In this document: in pieces, positions 27,858-35,666 of the stretch
Position numbering within the stretch: position 1 is the stretch's first letter
Layout: each line of letters starts with the position of its first letter
From: Yoonia vestfoldensis SKA53
GTDB taxonomy: Bacteria > Pseudomonadota > Alphaproteobacteria > Rhodobacterales > Rhodobacteraceae
Direction of reading: 5' to 3'
DNA: 64,000 nt
NCBI RefSeq assembly: GCF_000152785.1
Contig: NZ_CH672414.1
Span: forward strand, 2,214,443-2,278,442
Position numbers and translations under genes: made by a program
The notes under the pieces: generated by a model
Seen by the model: the letters and a program-made list of their open reading frames with translations, nothing else
The model's database searches: none
Told to the model about the DNA's origin: nothing

Positions 27858-28361
27858 TCAGCGCGGCCTTACAAGCCGCACAGCCACGGTCCGGGTCTTA
27901 TCCGCACGGCCATAGGCATAGCTGGTAAAGAAATTTATGCTCCAAGGCGCATTCGACATCAACCAATTGGTGTCACCGGTCCAGTAAAGACCAGGATAGG
28001 TGTTTGGAAAAACATTCTGGTCAATCATCGGTGGTTCTGGGTTGATGACAATCAATCGTTCCAATTCTTCGCGGCTGGGCAGACGCCAACCGGGGCCGAT
28101 GTTACGCTCGGCGCGCTCTATCAGAGAAGCAACCGAGGCAAAGGGGACAAGCAGGGCTGAACCCACACAGGTATCATTTTCCCATACCTGCCCGATGCTG
28201 CAACGCATCCAGTCCAGACCGCCCAGGACATCAATCACGATTGGCCCTTTTGCAACAAAGGTTGTTTCTTGGGCATGGACGGGTCGCGGATCGACGGTCA
28301 AAATACCGACGCTCACAAAGAAACACAAAAATGCGTTCTTGATATTTGCGGCATCCAGCAT
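27858..28361 (-). CDS. Secreted DUF1566 (Lcl-type) domain protein
   Basis: This 167-residue protein has a signal peptide (about 1-31, 'RPVHAQE'). Its DUF1566/Lcl signature includes 'LDWMRCSIGQVW', 'GPGWRLPSREELERLIV', 'YWTGDTNW' and a terminal 'TVAVRLVRPR'. Two Cys (in 'MRC' and 'DTC') may pair. Such domains are adhesin- or lectin-like extracellular modules. AAGGAACG lies upstream of ATG 28361. It is divergent from motA, and the motA sigma-54 element lies just beyond its start. Confidence 0.75.
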   Translation of the reverse strand: MLDAANIKNAFLCFFVSVGILTVDPRPVHAQETTFVAKGPIVIDVLGGLDWMRCSIGQVWENDTCVGSALLVPFASVASLIERAERNIGPGWRLPSREELERLIVINPEPPMIDQNVFPNTYPGLYWTGDTNWLMSNAPWSINFFTSYAYGRADKTRTVAVRLVRPR

Positions 28362-28384
28362 CTCGTTCCTTTCAAATTCCTACT

Positions 28385-28400
28385 TGGCATCTTCTTTGCA
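28385..28400 (+). promoter_or_regulatory. Sigma-54 promoter of motA-motB
   Basis: TGGCATCTTCTTTGCA has GG-N10-GC spacing and a perfect TTGCA at -12. The predicted start is near 28411, 26 nt before motA ATG 28437, which leaves room for the GGGAGA ribosome site. Confidence 0.8.
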
Positions 28401-28436
28401 TTAAATGTGCCGAACCGCTTTATTGGGAGACATACT

Positions 28437-29198
28437 ATGGATATCGCATCCCTACTTGGACTAATTGGTTGCTTTGCAATGATCATCGGAGCGATGATCG
28501 TCGGTGGCGGCGTTGCCCCGTTCGTCGATGTCCCCTCTATCCTGATCGTGATTGGTGGAACGTTCTTTGCCGCTATGTATACGACGCCACTTGCGACCTT
28601 TCTAGGCAGCTTTGGCGCGATGTCCAAGGCATTCCTGCCTCCCGTAAAAAAGCAAAATGTCTTGGTCGAGCGTATGGTCGAACTTGCCGGGATCGCGCGG
28701 AAAGATGGCATGATGGCGCTTGAGGGGCAGGCTGTACCAGACAAATTCTTTGAAAAAGGAATGCAGCTTTTGGTTGACGGCGCGGATGAGACCAAATTGG
28801 TCAAGCAATTAACTGCAGAGATCAAATCCATGAAAAGCCGGCATGAAGCAAATCAACTTGTCGTAAAGGCATGGATCGATCTAGCCCCCGCGATGGGCAT
28901 GATCGGAACGTTGATCGGTCTGGTCTTGATGCTCGGCAACATGTCCGACCCAAAGGCGATTGGTCCCGCCATGGCGGTTGCATTGCTCACAACCATGTAC
29001 GGGGCAATCGTTGCCAACGTGCTGTTCGGTCCGCTTCTGACGAAATTGGAAGGCTACACCGCCTATGAAGTCATTTACCGAGAGATGGTCGTTCTAGGAT
29101 TACGCAATATCGCAAGAGGCGAGTCCCCGCGCAACATTCAGGATCAAATGGCCTCGAACCTTCCTCCGAAGATGCAGGCAAAGATCGACGCGGCATAA
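28437..29198 (+). CDS. motA: Flagellar motor stator protein MotA (PomA-like)
   Basis: This 253-residue, four-helix inner-membrane stator subunit begins 'MDIASLLGLIGCFAMIIGAMIVGGG', close to the PomA/MotA type of polar gammaproteobacterial flagella. Its cytoplasmic loop has charged residues for rotor contact, and 'AMGMIGTLIGLVLMLGNM' and 'TTMYGAIVANVLFGPL' are conserved helices 3 and 4. ATG 28437 is chosen over upstream in-frame starts because of the promoter and GGGAGA. The driving ion cannot be decided from sequence by eye. Confidence 0.93.
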   Translation: MDIASLLGLIGCFAMIIGAMIVGGGVAPFVDVPSILIVIGGTFFAAMYTTPLATFLGSFGAMSKAFLPPVKKQNVLVERMVELAGIARKDGMMALEGQAVPDKFFEKGMQLLVDGADETKLVKQLTAEIKSMKSRHEANQLVVKAWIDLAPAMGMIGTLIGLVLMLGNMSDPKAIGPAMAVALLTTMYGAIVANVLFGPLLTKLEGYTAYEVIYREMVVLGLRNIARGESPRNIQDQMASNLPPKMQAKIDAA

Positions 29199-29225
29199 TT
29201 TAGCCCCTACAGGAAAGTTTGCCGG

Positions 29226-30461
29226 ATGTCTGAAGCAGTCGAAGCAGAAGAAGAACAGGACGAAGAATGTCCAAAGTGCCCTCCGGTTGGTGCGCCAGCA
29301 TGGATGGCAACTTTTGCCGATCTCGCCACATTGCTCATGGCATTTTTTGTGCTGCTTTTGTCATTCGCTGAAATGAACGTCCCGAAATTCAAGCAGATTT
29401 CCGGGTCGCTCAAGGATTCTTTCGGCGTGCAGAAAATCATTCCAGTTGTTGAGCAACCTAAGGGAACGACCGTTCTTGAATTGAACTTTAGCCCTTCGCC
29501 ATCACCTTCTGTGACGGAAGAAGCGACCCAGGAGACGACCGAGATCAAGGAACCAGAGCTGAAAATTCCCACCGACAACCGTGATATGGACGGCGAGGAC
29601 AAGCAGCTCGAGGGTGAGACGGATGCCGATGGGCTTGGCGGGGAAACAGCGGAGAATATCGCCGATAACGAAAATATGTCGGACGCGGAAAAACTGGCCG
29701 CAGCGTTGGAGCAGATCGGTACTGCGGTCAACATCGAAGCCGAAATCGTTGATGGCAAGGTTGCCATCGACATGAATGCCGAGGATGCCTCGCCGCAGGA
29801 ACTGATCGAGAAATTCCAACGCGTGGGGCAGGCGATAGAAATTGCAGGTCTTGCGACAGGAAAGGCTGAACAAGAGATTCTATTCGGCGGGCTGGACGAG
29901 ACGCTGAATGATCTGATCTCGATGGTTTCAGAAATCCAGCGCCAGCAACAAGAATCCGGTGGTGCCACATTGGACGAAGCGTTGAGCCAGATGGCGCGCG
30001 CGACTGAAAAGGCGCTGGAGGCCGAAGCCCAATTGCGCGCCAATTTGCAGGATGAAATCGACCAAGGGCTGGTGACAGTCGAACAGCGTGACGGCAAGGT
30101 TTTTGTCAACCTTGGCGCAGGTGGCGCATTTCCATCAGGTTCGGCCGATCTGACGCTGCAAGCACGCGGCATTATTGACGAGCTTGCAGCGGTCACAGTG
30201 GACCCCACGAGCAAGGTCGTTGTCTCTGGTCACACGGATAATGTGCCTATTTCGTTTGGTGCCCTGTATCGGGATAATTGGGACTTGGCGGCAGCACGCG
30301 CAGCAAGCGTCGTGCAAGAAATCGAAGCAAGTATTCCAGCACCGGGACGTGAAATGTCTGCGATTAGCTTTGGCGAAACGAAACCTGTCGCAGATAATGC
30401 TACAGCCGAAGGCCGCGAACGCAATCGTCGAATAGAACTTGAAATCGAATTTGAACAATAG
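29226..30461 (+). CDS. motB: Flagellar motor stator protein MotB (PomB-like)
   Basis: This 411-residue protein is longer than usual. It has an N-terminal 'CPKCPPVGAPAWMATFADLATLLMAFF' region with Asp32 as the ion-carrying residue, a plug segment after the single membrane helix, a long acidic coiled middle (about 80-290), and a C-terminal OmpA-like peptidoglycan-binding domain ('SGHTDNVPI' near residue 332, then 'ARAASV' and 'NRRIELEI'). The N-terminus strongly resembles PomB. It forms the MotA4-5/MotB2 stator. The next gene begins 4 nt after its stop. Confidence 0.92.
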   Translation: MSEAVEAEEEQDEECPKCPPVGAPAWMATFADLATLLMAFFVLLLSFAEMNVPKFKQISGSLKDSFGVQKIIPVVEQPKGTTVLELNFSPSPSPSVTEEATQETTEIKEPELKIPTDNRDMDGEDKQLEGETDADGLGGETAENIADNENMSDAEKLAAALEQIGTAVNIEAEIVDGKVAIDMNAEDASPQELIEKFQRVGQAIEIAGLATGKAEQEILFGGLDETLNDLISMVSEIQRQQQESGGATLDEALSQMARATEKALEAEAQLRANLQDEIDQGLVTVEQRDGKVFVNLGAGGAFPSGSADLTLQARGIIDELAAVTVDPTSKVVVSGHTDNVPISFGALYRDNWDLAAARAASVVQEIEASIPAPGREMSAISFGETKPVADNATAEGRERNRRIELEIEFEQ

Positions 30462-30465
30462 TGCT

Positions 30466-31269
30466 ATGGGGCAGAGCGAAACAGCGCCATTTATCGAGGG
30501 TAGACAAAGCGCCATGTTGAACAAGCTGAAACTTGCCGGGCTTGGTGGCGTCCCATCTGCGCAGCATGCGCGATTCACAAAACGAAAGTCGGACCAGCAA
30601 GGCTGGACCGCTGGCGTATTCTTGAAGTCTCGTGCCAACGGTGACAGGGTCTGGCTGCAGCGGATCATGATCGACGGGAAACGGCGCGAGATCGAACTGG
30701 GCTCTTTTCTGACGCTGTCACTGGCTGAGGCCCGCGAAGCGGCGCAAGAAAACAGAAAGACCATTGCAGAAGGCGGTGACATCTTTGCAGAACTACGGAA
30801 ACAACACAGGCAGGATATCCGGGACCGGATCCGGAGACTATCAGCCAAGCTGAGTGAACCAGCGTCGTTGCGGACACCACAACCGGTTTTGCAAGACGAG
30901 GTGCTCACGCCACTGCCGCTTGACGTTGAACCGCCGACTGCACCCATCACACAAACCGCATCAGAGGAATCGGATGTGGCAAAGGTGCGCGCGCTAGGGC
31001 CGCATATCGACGCGGCACTCTCGGTCATATTAGACGCTGTGCCGGCGGATATCGACTCTGGGTATGTGTCACAGGATATGCTCGCACTCTCAACGGCTTG
31101 TGGTGTAGAGATGCTAGAGCGCGCTTGCAGGATCACGCTTGAAATGGGGGACTGCACGCTTTTGTCGATCGTCGCAATTCTGGACCAAGACGCAGCAACC
31201 ACAGACGAAGCAGATAACGCCAATATCATTGCTCACAGCAATATACGCGGCGCTGAACACTTTCACTAA
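30466..31269 (+). CDS. Protein with integrase-type Arm DNA-binding domain (DUF4102-like), no recombinase domain
   Basis: This protein has 267 residues from ATG 30466 (ATG 30514 is also possible). Residues about 45-112 look like the N-terminal Arm DNA-binding domain of phage/ICE integrases: 'W.AGVFLKSRANGDRVWLQRIMIDGKRREIELGSF', then 'LSLAEAREAAQENRKTIAEGGD'. The tyrosine-recombinase catalytic domain is absent. The rest is a Pro-rich linker and a helical C-terminal domain of unknown type. It starts 4 nt after motB and ends 12 nt before an IstB-like ATPase, so it is expressed with the stator genes. This suggests a domesticated DNA-binding protein. Confidence 0.7.
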   Translation: MGQSETAPFIEGRQSAMLNKLKLAGLGGVPSAQHARFTKRKSDQQGWTAGVFLKSRANGDRVWLQRIMIDGKRREIELGSFLTLSLAEAREAAQENRKTIAEGGDIFAELRKQHRQDIRDRIRRLSAKLSEPASLRTPQPVLQDEVLTPLPLDVEPPTAPITQTASEESDVAKVRALGPHIDAALSVILDAVPADIDSGYVSQDMLALSTACGVEMLERACRITLEMGDCTLLSIVAILDQDAATTDEADNANIIAHSNIRGAEHFH

Positions 31270-31281
31270 AAGGATATCCAG

Positions 31282-32091
31282 ATGTCGACAAACGCAACCT
31301 ATGAGGCGCTACGCGCGCTGAAACTTGACGGCATGGCCGATGTTTTTGCCGAATTGGCAGCACAGACCGCCAGGTCACCACAGGACCCGGCGCAATGGGT
31401 TGCCCATATGGTGGCGCGGGAAAAATCAATCCGTGATGCAAAGCGTCTGCAAAGTCGTTTGCGGGCCGCCAGGTTGCGCGAACCCGAAGCCACCATGGAC
31501 AAAGTCGATTTTACGGCTGAGCGAACCCTTGACCGCGGAGCCTTCGAGGCTTTGCGTGGTACAGATTGGATAGAGACACACCGCACTGTTCTGATGTCCG
31601 GCCCCTGCGGCGTTGGAAAGTCCTTTCTGGCATGTGCTTTGGGACATGAGGCGTGCAAGCTGGACAAAAGCGTCATGTATTTCCGTATGCCGCAGCTGTT
31701 TGCAGAACTCGCAAGTGCGAAACAGGGCGGCACCTACGATCGGCTTTTCAGCAAGATCAAGCGTACGGACGTGCTGATCTTGGACGACTGGGGCCCAGAC
31801 CTGATGACACCCGCACAACGACGCGATCTGATGGAAATCGTTGACGCGCGGTACGAGCGTAAGTCAACCGTGATCACCAGTCAGCTTCCCATCGAAAAAT
31901 GGTATGACATCATCGCTGACCCCACCTTGGCCGATGCTATTCTGGACCGGCTTGTTCACCAAGCCTATCGTTTCGACCTTGCCGGTGTATCAATGCGCAA
32001 AGCACCAGCCGAAGTGAAGAATGATGCGCCCAGCGCAAAGCCAAGCTTTGGTCGCCTGCTTAGCAGGCCTGCACATCCGGCAAATAGATAA
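31282..32091 (+). CDS. IstB-like AAA+ ATPase without an IstA partner
   Basis: This 269-residue protein shows the IS21 helper fold. An N-terminal 'YEALRALKLDGMADVFAELAAQ' helix pair is followed by Walker A GPCGVGKS at 107-114, Walker B VLILDDWG at 164-171, sensor 'STVITSQLP' and the terminal 'RLVHQAYRFDLAG'. IstB proteins are DnaC/DnaA-related ATPases assisting the IstA transposase. No istA and no IS ends were seen. It follows the Arm-domain gene by 12 nt and precedes a strong terminator, so it is the last gene of the motAB operon. The AAA+ motifs look intact. Confidence 0.8.
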   Translation: MSTNATYEALRALKLDGMADVFAELAAQTARSPQDPAQWVAHMVAREKSIRDAKRLQSRLRAARLREPEATMDKVDFTAERTLDRGAFEALRGTDWIETHRTVLMSGPCGVGKSFLACALGHEACKLDKSVMYFRMPQLFAELASAKQGGTYDRLFSKIKRTDVLILDDWGPDLMTPAQRRDLMEIVDARYERKSTVITSQLPIEKWYDIIADPTLADAILDRLVHQAYRFDLAGVSMRKAPAEVKNDAPSAKPSFGRLLSRPAHPANR

Positions 32092-32120
32092 CGCATTTAA
32101 GTCAATCGCCATAAAGGCAG

Positions 32121-32161
32121 GCGGCTGCTCGCTACGACGCAATGGGCAGCCGCATCTTTTT
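32121..32161 (+). terminator. Rho-independent terminator of the motA-motB-Arm-IstB operon
   Basis: GCGGCTGC (32121-32128) and GCAGCCGC (32146-32153) pair across a 17-nt loop and are followed by ATCTTTTT. It ends 2 nt before the convergent rpoN stop codon. Confidence 0.75.
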
Positions 32162-32163
32162 GG

Positions 32164-33510
32164 TCAGACCGCAGGTCGAAGACGATAGGCGCGGCGCCGC
32201 TGTGACGAAGACGGAATCTTGTCGAGCTTGCGGTACTTGGCGATCGTCCGCCGTGCGATACTCAGACCTTCACATTGCAAACTCTGTGCGATAAATTCAT
32301 CGCTCAACGGCCCTGAGGGATTTTCAGCGCCAATCAGGTTACGGATCTTTTCACGCACCATCCGAGCCGATACGCCCTCATCCGTGCCATCAAGATCAAT
32401 GGCCGTGCTGAAAAACGTCTTGAGAGGAAACGACCCTTGCGGCGTCTGCATCATCAACGACGACGTGACCCTGCTGATGGTGCTTTCGTGCAGTCCAACG
32501 GCATCTGCGACGGTCTTGAGTTTCAGCGGCCGCATATGTTGCATACCATGTTCAAGGAACGCTTTTTGAAAGCGTACGATCTCTGCCGCAACCTTGATGC
32601 TTGTCTCATTTCTTTGTGCAATTGCCCGCTTTAACCACCGCGCATTCCCTAAAGTGTCGCGCACATAAGCCTGATCGCTGTCATGCTTGACAAGCTTGCG
32701 AACGCGCCGGCCTTCCACCTCGTCCACTTTCAAAATGGGCAAGGTCGCACCGTTCAGTTCCACATACCATTCGCCATCTTGGCCGCGCGCAGCAAGAATG
32801 TCCGGAGCACGTGCCGACATCATCACATCGTCCGACAGCGCAAGGCCTGGCTTTGGATTGAACTCTCGCAAGCGGCGCAAAAGCCGCTTTACCTCTTCGG
32901 CCGAGCATCCGGTTTTCCGGCGCAATTCAGGTATGGCACCGCGTTCAACCAGCACGAGATTTTGCATGATAATCAACAAAGCCGAACGATCGGGGTCGTC
33001 AGCCACGATCTGCAAGACCAGACATTCTGCCAAGTTCCTTGCAAACAAACCGGCTGGCTCTGCCGATTGAAGCTTGCGCAGAACAGTGCAAACGCACGCA
33101 TCGTCCACACCAAGATTGTCGGCGAGCAAAGGTGTTGGGATCGACAACCAGCCGGAAGGGTCCACATGGCTAGCGATCGCATAGCCGATGGCGCGTTCCG
33201 ATTGTTCCGTCAGGATATCATCGACCTGCGCAAAAAGTTGCGCCGCAAAGCCTTGAGTTGACCTATCGGCCAAAAGGCTGATCGGGTCAAAAGAGGGGTC
33301 CCTTTGCGACGAAGCCATTACGCGCGGCGCTGGAACGCGCATTTCCGGCAGCTCGACCTCCACAAAGGGGTTCTCTTCTGCAATTTTCTCTACGTAGTTC
33401 GACAGCTCCAAATTATTGAAAAGCAGCAGTTTGATCGCTTGCTGAAGCTGCGGCGTAAAAACCAGAGACTGCTTTTGCGCAAGATGCGCATTAGGAGTCA
33501 TGTGTAGCAT
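32164..33510 (-). CDS. rpoN: RNA polymerase sigma-54 factor, flagellar type (RpoN2-like)
   Basis: This 448-residue sigma-54 has region I 'LAQKQSLVFTPQLQQAIKLLLFNNLEL', a core-binding and HTH region ('LHESTISRVTS'), and the RpoN box 'ARRTIAKYRK' at 419-428. It directs transcription from -24/-12 promoters with enhancer-binding proteins. Being embedded among flagellar genes with several sigma-54 promoters, it is inferred to be a flagella-dedicated copy, as rpoN2 of R. sphaeroides is. GAGAGGA precedes ATG 33510. A CtrA-type palindrome lies just upstream. Confidence 0.95.
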   Translation of the reverse strand: MLHMTPNAHLAQKQSLVFTPQLQQAIKLLLFNNLELSNYVEKIAEENPFVEVELPEMRVPAPRVMASSQRDPSFDPISLLADRSTQGFAAQLFAQVDDILTEQSERAIGYAIASHVDPSGWLSIPTPLLADNLGVDDACVCTVLRKLQSAEPAGLFARNLAECLVLQIVADDPDRSALLIIMQNLVLVERGAIPELRRKTGCSAEEVKRLLRRLREFNPKPGLALSDDVMMSARAPDILAARGQDGEWYVELNGATLPILKVDEVEGRRVRKLVKHDSDQAYVRDTLGNARWLKRAIAQRNETSIKVAAEIVRFQKAFLEHGMQHMRPLKLKTVADAVGLHESTISRVTSSLMMQTPQGSFPLKTFFSTAIDLDGTDEGVSARMVREKIRNLIGAENPSGPLSDEFIAQSLQCEGLSIARRTIAKYRKLDKIPSSSQRRRAYRLRPAV

Positions 33511-33527
33511 GAGGATAATCCTCTCGT

Positions 33528-33550
33528 TTCGTTAATACTTTATTAACGAA
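33528..33550. promoter_or_regulatory. Palindrome with TTAA-N7-TTAA, CtrA-type box upstream of rpoN
   Basis: TTCGTTAATA and TATTAACGAA are perfect 10-nt arms around CTT. Inside lie TTAA (33532-33535) and TTAA (33543-33546) with 7 nt between, the classic CtrA recognition pattern. It ends 18-40 nt before the rpoN start codon. It could be an activator or repressor site, or a hairpin in the leader. Confidence 0.55.
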
Positions 33551-33615
33551 AAACGGTTAAGGACGGTCGCTATCTTTCAGAACGAATCAACCTCTTTAGG
33601 TCAGTTCTATTCAGT

Positions 33616-33631
33616 TGGCGCAGAATTTGCT
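33616..33631 (+). promoter_or_regulatory. Orphan sigma-54-like element facing the flhB operon
   Basis: TGGCGCAGAATTTGCT has correct GG-N10-GC spacing on the plus strand, but no recognised plus-strand gene follows. Only a doubtful 60-codon frame starts at 33649, antisense to the end of the 33764-34063 gene. It could be chance or a promoter for a small or antisense RNA. Confidence 0.3.
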
Positions 33632-33763
33632 TTTAATCATCGTACGTTATGACTGCGCTCAGCGGCTGGCTTGGGGCCAATGGTATTTTCCGAAGCCCGA
33701 AAGATAGCGCAAAGATATTTGCACAACCCGAAAGGGCAGTCAAAAATATGATCTCGTATTTTA

Positions 33764-34063
33764 TCATTGGCTTTCAGAATCATCAGGCCGAGTGGCCAAA
33801 TGTTCTGCAACGCTTTTTACGACAGCAATGATACCGAAACCCCCTACAAACAGAATTGACAGGGTAAGCGGGCCTAACCCCTGCAATATCGCAAACGTAC
33901 TGGGCGCAATGATCTGCAGGATTCCGATACATGCAGCAGAAATAAGAAACAAACGGATGACCATGCAGCGCTGACAGCTTTTCTTGGCTGACCGCCGACG
34001 CACTTTTGGCGCCACCTGTGACTGGTCCGCATTATCCAAAGAATCCATCGGTGTGATCGTCAT
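33764..34063 (-). CDS. Small two-helix membrane protein, end of the fliK-flhB operon
   Basis: This 99-residue protein has a basic N-terminal region ('KVRRRSAKKSCQRC') and two membrane helices at about 34-53 and 63-82. No family was recognised. ATG 34063 directly follows the TGA of the PDZ-type gene, so translation is probably coupled. It is last in the large minus-strand operon; function unknown, probably linked to its neighbours. Confidence 0.65.
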   Translation of the reverse strand: MTITPMDSLDNADQSQVAPKVRRRSAKKSCQRCMVIRLFLISAACIGILQIIAPSTFAILQGLGPLTLSILFVGGFGIIAVVKSVAEHLATRPDDSESQ

Positions 34064-34825
34064 TCACACAATCTCCACATCAATCGCCAGGCCATTCGCT
34101 TTCTCTTGGCTTGTGAATTTAAACTTAAATTTCTCGTTGAACCGCAAGGCGATCAACTGCGCCTCTTGTTCGTCACGGGCGGCAACGACCATACGCCGCC
34201 TCATGCCTTCCCTTTGCATGGACAAAAGCCCAAGCGGTACCTGTCGCATTCCAACGTAGACACACATGAAAAAATAGATCAGCAGTCCCAATGACTGATG
34301 GATAACAAACGCCGTCATAATCGCACATGTGAAAGCCGCCAATGGCTCCCACAGCCGGCGACCAATGAGCCATAACGGCGGAAATATCATAGCAAGAAGC
34401 GATTTGCGCATTTCAAAAACATCAGCGGCATTCTGACCGTCGGCCACAATTGCATAATTGCTGAGTGTTCTTATACGCTCGATGGACATCGACGGCTTGA
34501 ATTCATTGAAATCTTGCGCCTCATCACCATCCAGCACAGGTGAACCTTTGGGAAAAGGTTTGGACAAAAAGACGGAAAACATTTTCTTCTCTCGGACCAC
34601 AGTCGCAAGTATCGGTCGTCCGGTCATCTCTATCGCAGTCCTGACCGTACCTTCGATAGACCCGATTTGAGACCAATGTTTCCCATTCACAGCGACGATC
34701 ACATCGTCCGCCTGAAGAAAAAATTCCCGCTGCAAGGCAGACCCTTTTATCTTGACGAGCTTGAGCGGACCGGGCGGCGTGACTTCTACAACACTCTCTT
34801 CCGGCACGTTACCATTAACCATCAT
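34064..34825 (-). CDS. PDZ-like domain membrane protein of unknown function
   Basis: This 253-residue protein has an N-terminal PDZ-like segment (about 15-90): 'LQADDVIVAVNGKHWSQIGSIEGTVRTAIE...GRPILATVVRE' is the carboxylate-loop and groove pattern. A hydrophobic region with two to three membrane helices (about 143-196) follows, then a basic cytosolic tail. The start overlaps the preceding gene by ATGA. No protease residues are evident. It may sense or scaffold motor parts at the inner membrane; this is inference from context. Confidence 0.6.
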   Translation of the reverse strand: MMVNGNVPEESVVEVTPPGPLKLVKIKGSALQREFFLQADDVIVAVNGKHWSQIGSIEGTVRTAIEMTGRPILATVVREKKMFSVFLSKPFPKGSPVLDGDEAQDFNEFKPSMSIERIRTLSNYAIVADGQNAADVFEMRKSLLAMIFPPLWLIGRRLWEPLAAFTCAIMTAFVIHQSLGLLIYFFMCVYVGMRQVPLGLLSMQREGMRRRMVVAARDEQEAQLIALRFNEKFKFKFTSQEKANGLAIDVEIV

Positions 34826-35652
34826 GGAAACTTTATGATATCGGGGTCTTGTCTAGATTGAGCCTGACTGCCGGGCGCTGCAGAGGATCCCGCCTGTAGC
34901 CTGTTAATCCTCTGCGCGATCTCTTGCAGCCGCGTTTCCATCTGTTCTTTGATTTTGACAAATTCCTCTGCGTTGTCACCGTTGCCGGTCGCATCGGCAG
35001 CCTGCGACATACTTGTGATCATTTCCGCAAAAGCATCTGATTGTGCCGCAAATGTATCCCGCATGACGGTGGACACATTCATAGCCAACTCTCCGTTCAG
35101 AGTAGCGATCCTGTCACCAATCTCCTGCTGTATCGCATCAGACCGCATTTGCGCATTTTCCAATGTATCGAGCGCCGAGAGCTTTTCCGTCATGGCGGTC
35201 AAATCCGCCTTAAATGCCGATGTGTCGTCCAAGGCCTGCGCCACGACAGACATTCTTTCGTTCAACGATGTAAGCTCGCCACGCAGCTGCGCCATTTGCG
35301 AATCTATTGCACCAATAGGAGCTAATTTCTCATCCATCGTAGAAACATTCTCTGCCAGGATGCTCAGCAGCTCGGTATTCGTTGCACTCAGTCTTTCCAA
35401 ACCATAAGACGATCGTTGCCAGATCATTGCCATAAGCAATACTGCGAACACCGCGACACCGCCGCCAACCATCAGCGCAATGCGGGCCATTTTTTCCAAA
35501 CGCTGGGCCGCACTCACAGTCTGCTCAAACTGCGCAGAAATGCGTTCGAATTCGGCAGTCACATCCATAGAGGCTTCGGCAGCATCAAGAGCGATCTGAA
35601 TGCTTTGATCCAGATCCGGGCTATCTGCAAACTTTGGTGAACGAGCGACCAT
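34822..35652 (-). CDS. Single-pass coiled-coil membrane protein, MotF-like candidate
   Basis: This 276-residue protein has a cytosolic N-terminus (about 1-55), one membrane helix at 57-78 and a long periplasmic coiled coil (about 85-255: 'MDEKLAPIGAIDSQMAQLRGEL', 'LNERMSVVAQALDDT'), with a Gly/Ala/Gln-rich tail. From memory, R. sphaeroides has MotF, a single-pass protein essential for rotation, encoded near the end of the same fliK-flhB operon. Layout and position agree, but I cannot confirm homology. The start has AGGA nine bases upstream. Confidence 0.6.
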   Translation of the reverse strand: MVARSPKFADSPDLDQSIQIALDAAEASMDVTAEFERISAQFEQTVSAAQRLEKMARIALMVGGGVAVFAVLLMAMIWQRSSYGLERLSATNTELLSILAENVSTMDEKLAPIGAIDSQMAQLRGELTSLNERMSVVAQALDDTSAFKADLTAMTEKLSALDTLENAQMRSDAIQQEIGDRIATLNGELAMNVSTVMRDTFAAQSDAFAEMITSMSQAADATGNGDNAEEFVKIKEQMETRLQEIAQRINRLQAGSSAAPGSQAQSRQDPDIIKFP

Positions 35653-35666
35653 ACTTTGGTATCCTG

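Noticed and set aside
29207-31229. Long minus-strand open frames opposite motB and the Arm-domain gene
   Set aside because: Ser-rich shadow translations opposite conserved MotB and Arm-domain coding sequence.
31282-32091. Complete IS21-type insertion sequence
   Set aside because: Only the IstB-like gene is present; no istA, terminal repeats or target duplication were seen.
33649-33831. 60-codon plus-strand frame downstream of the orphan sigma-54 element
   Set aside because: No motif, no ribosome site and partly antisense to a small membrane protein gene; mentioned only with the promoter finding.
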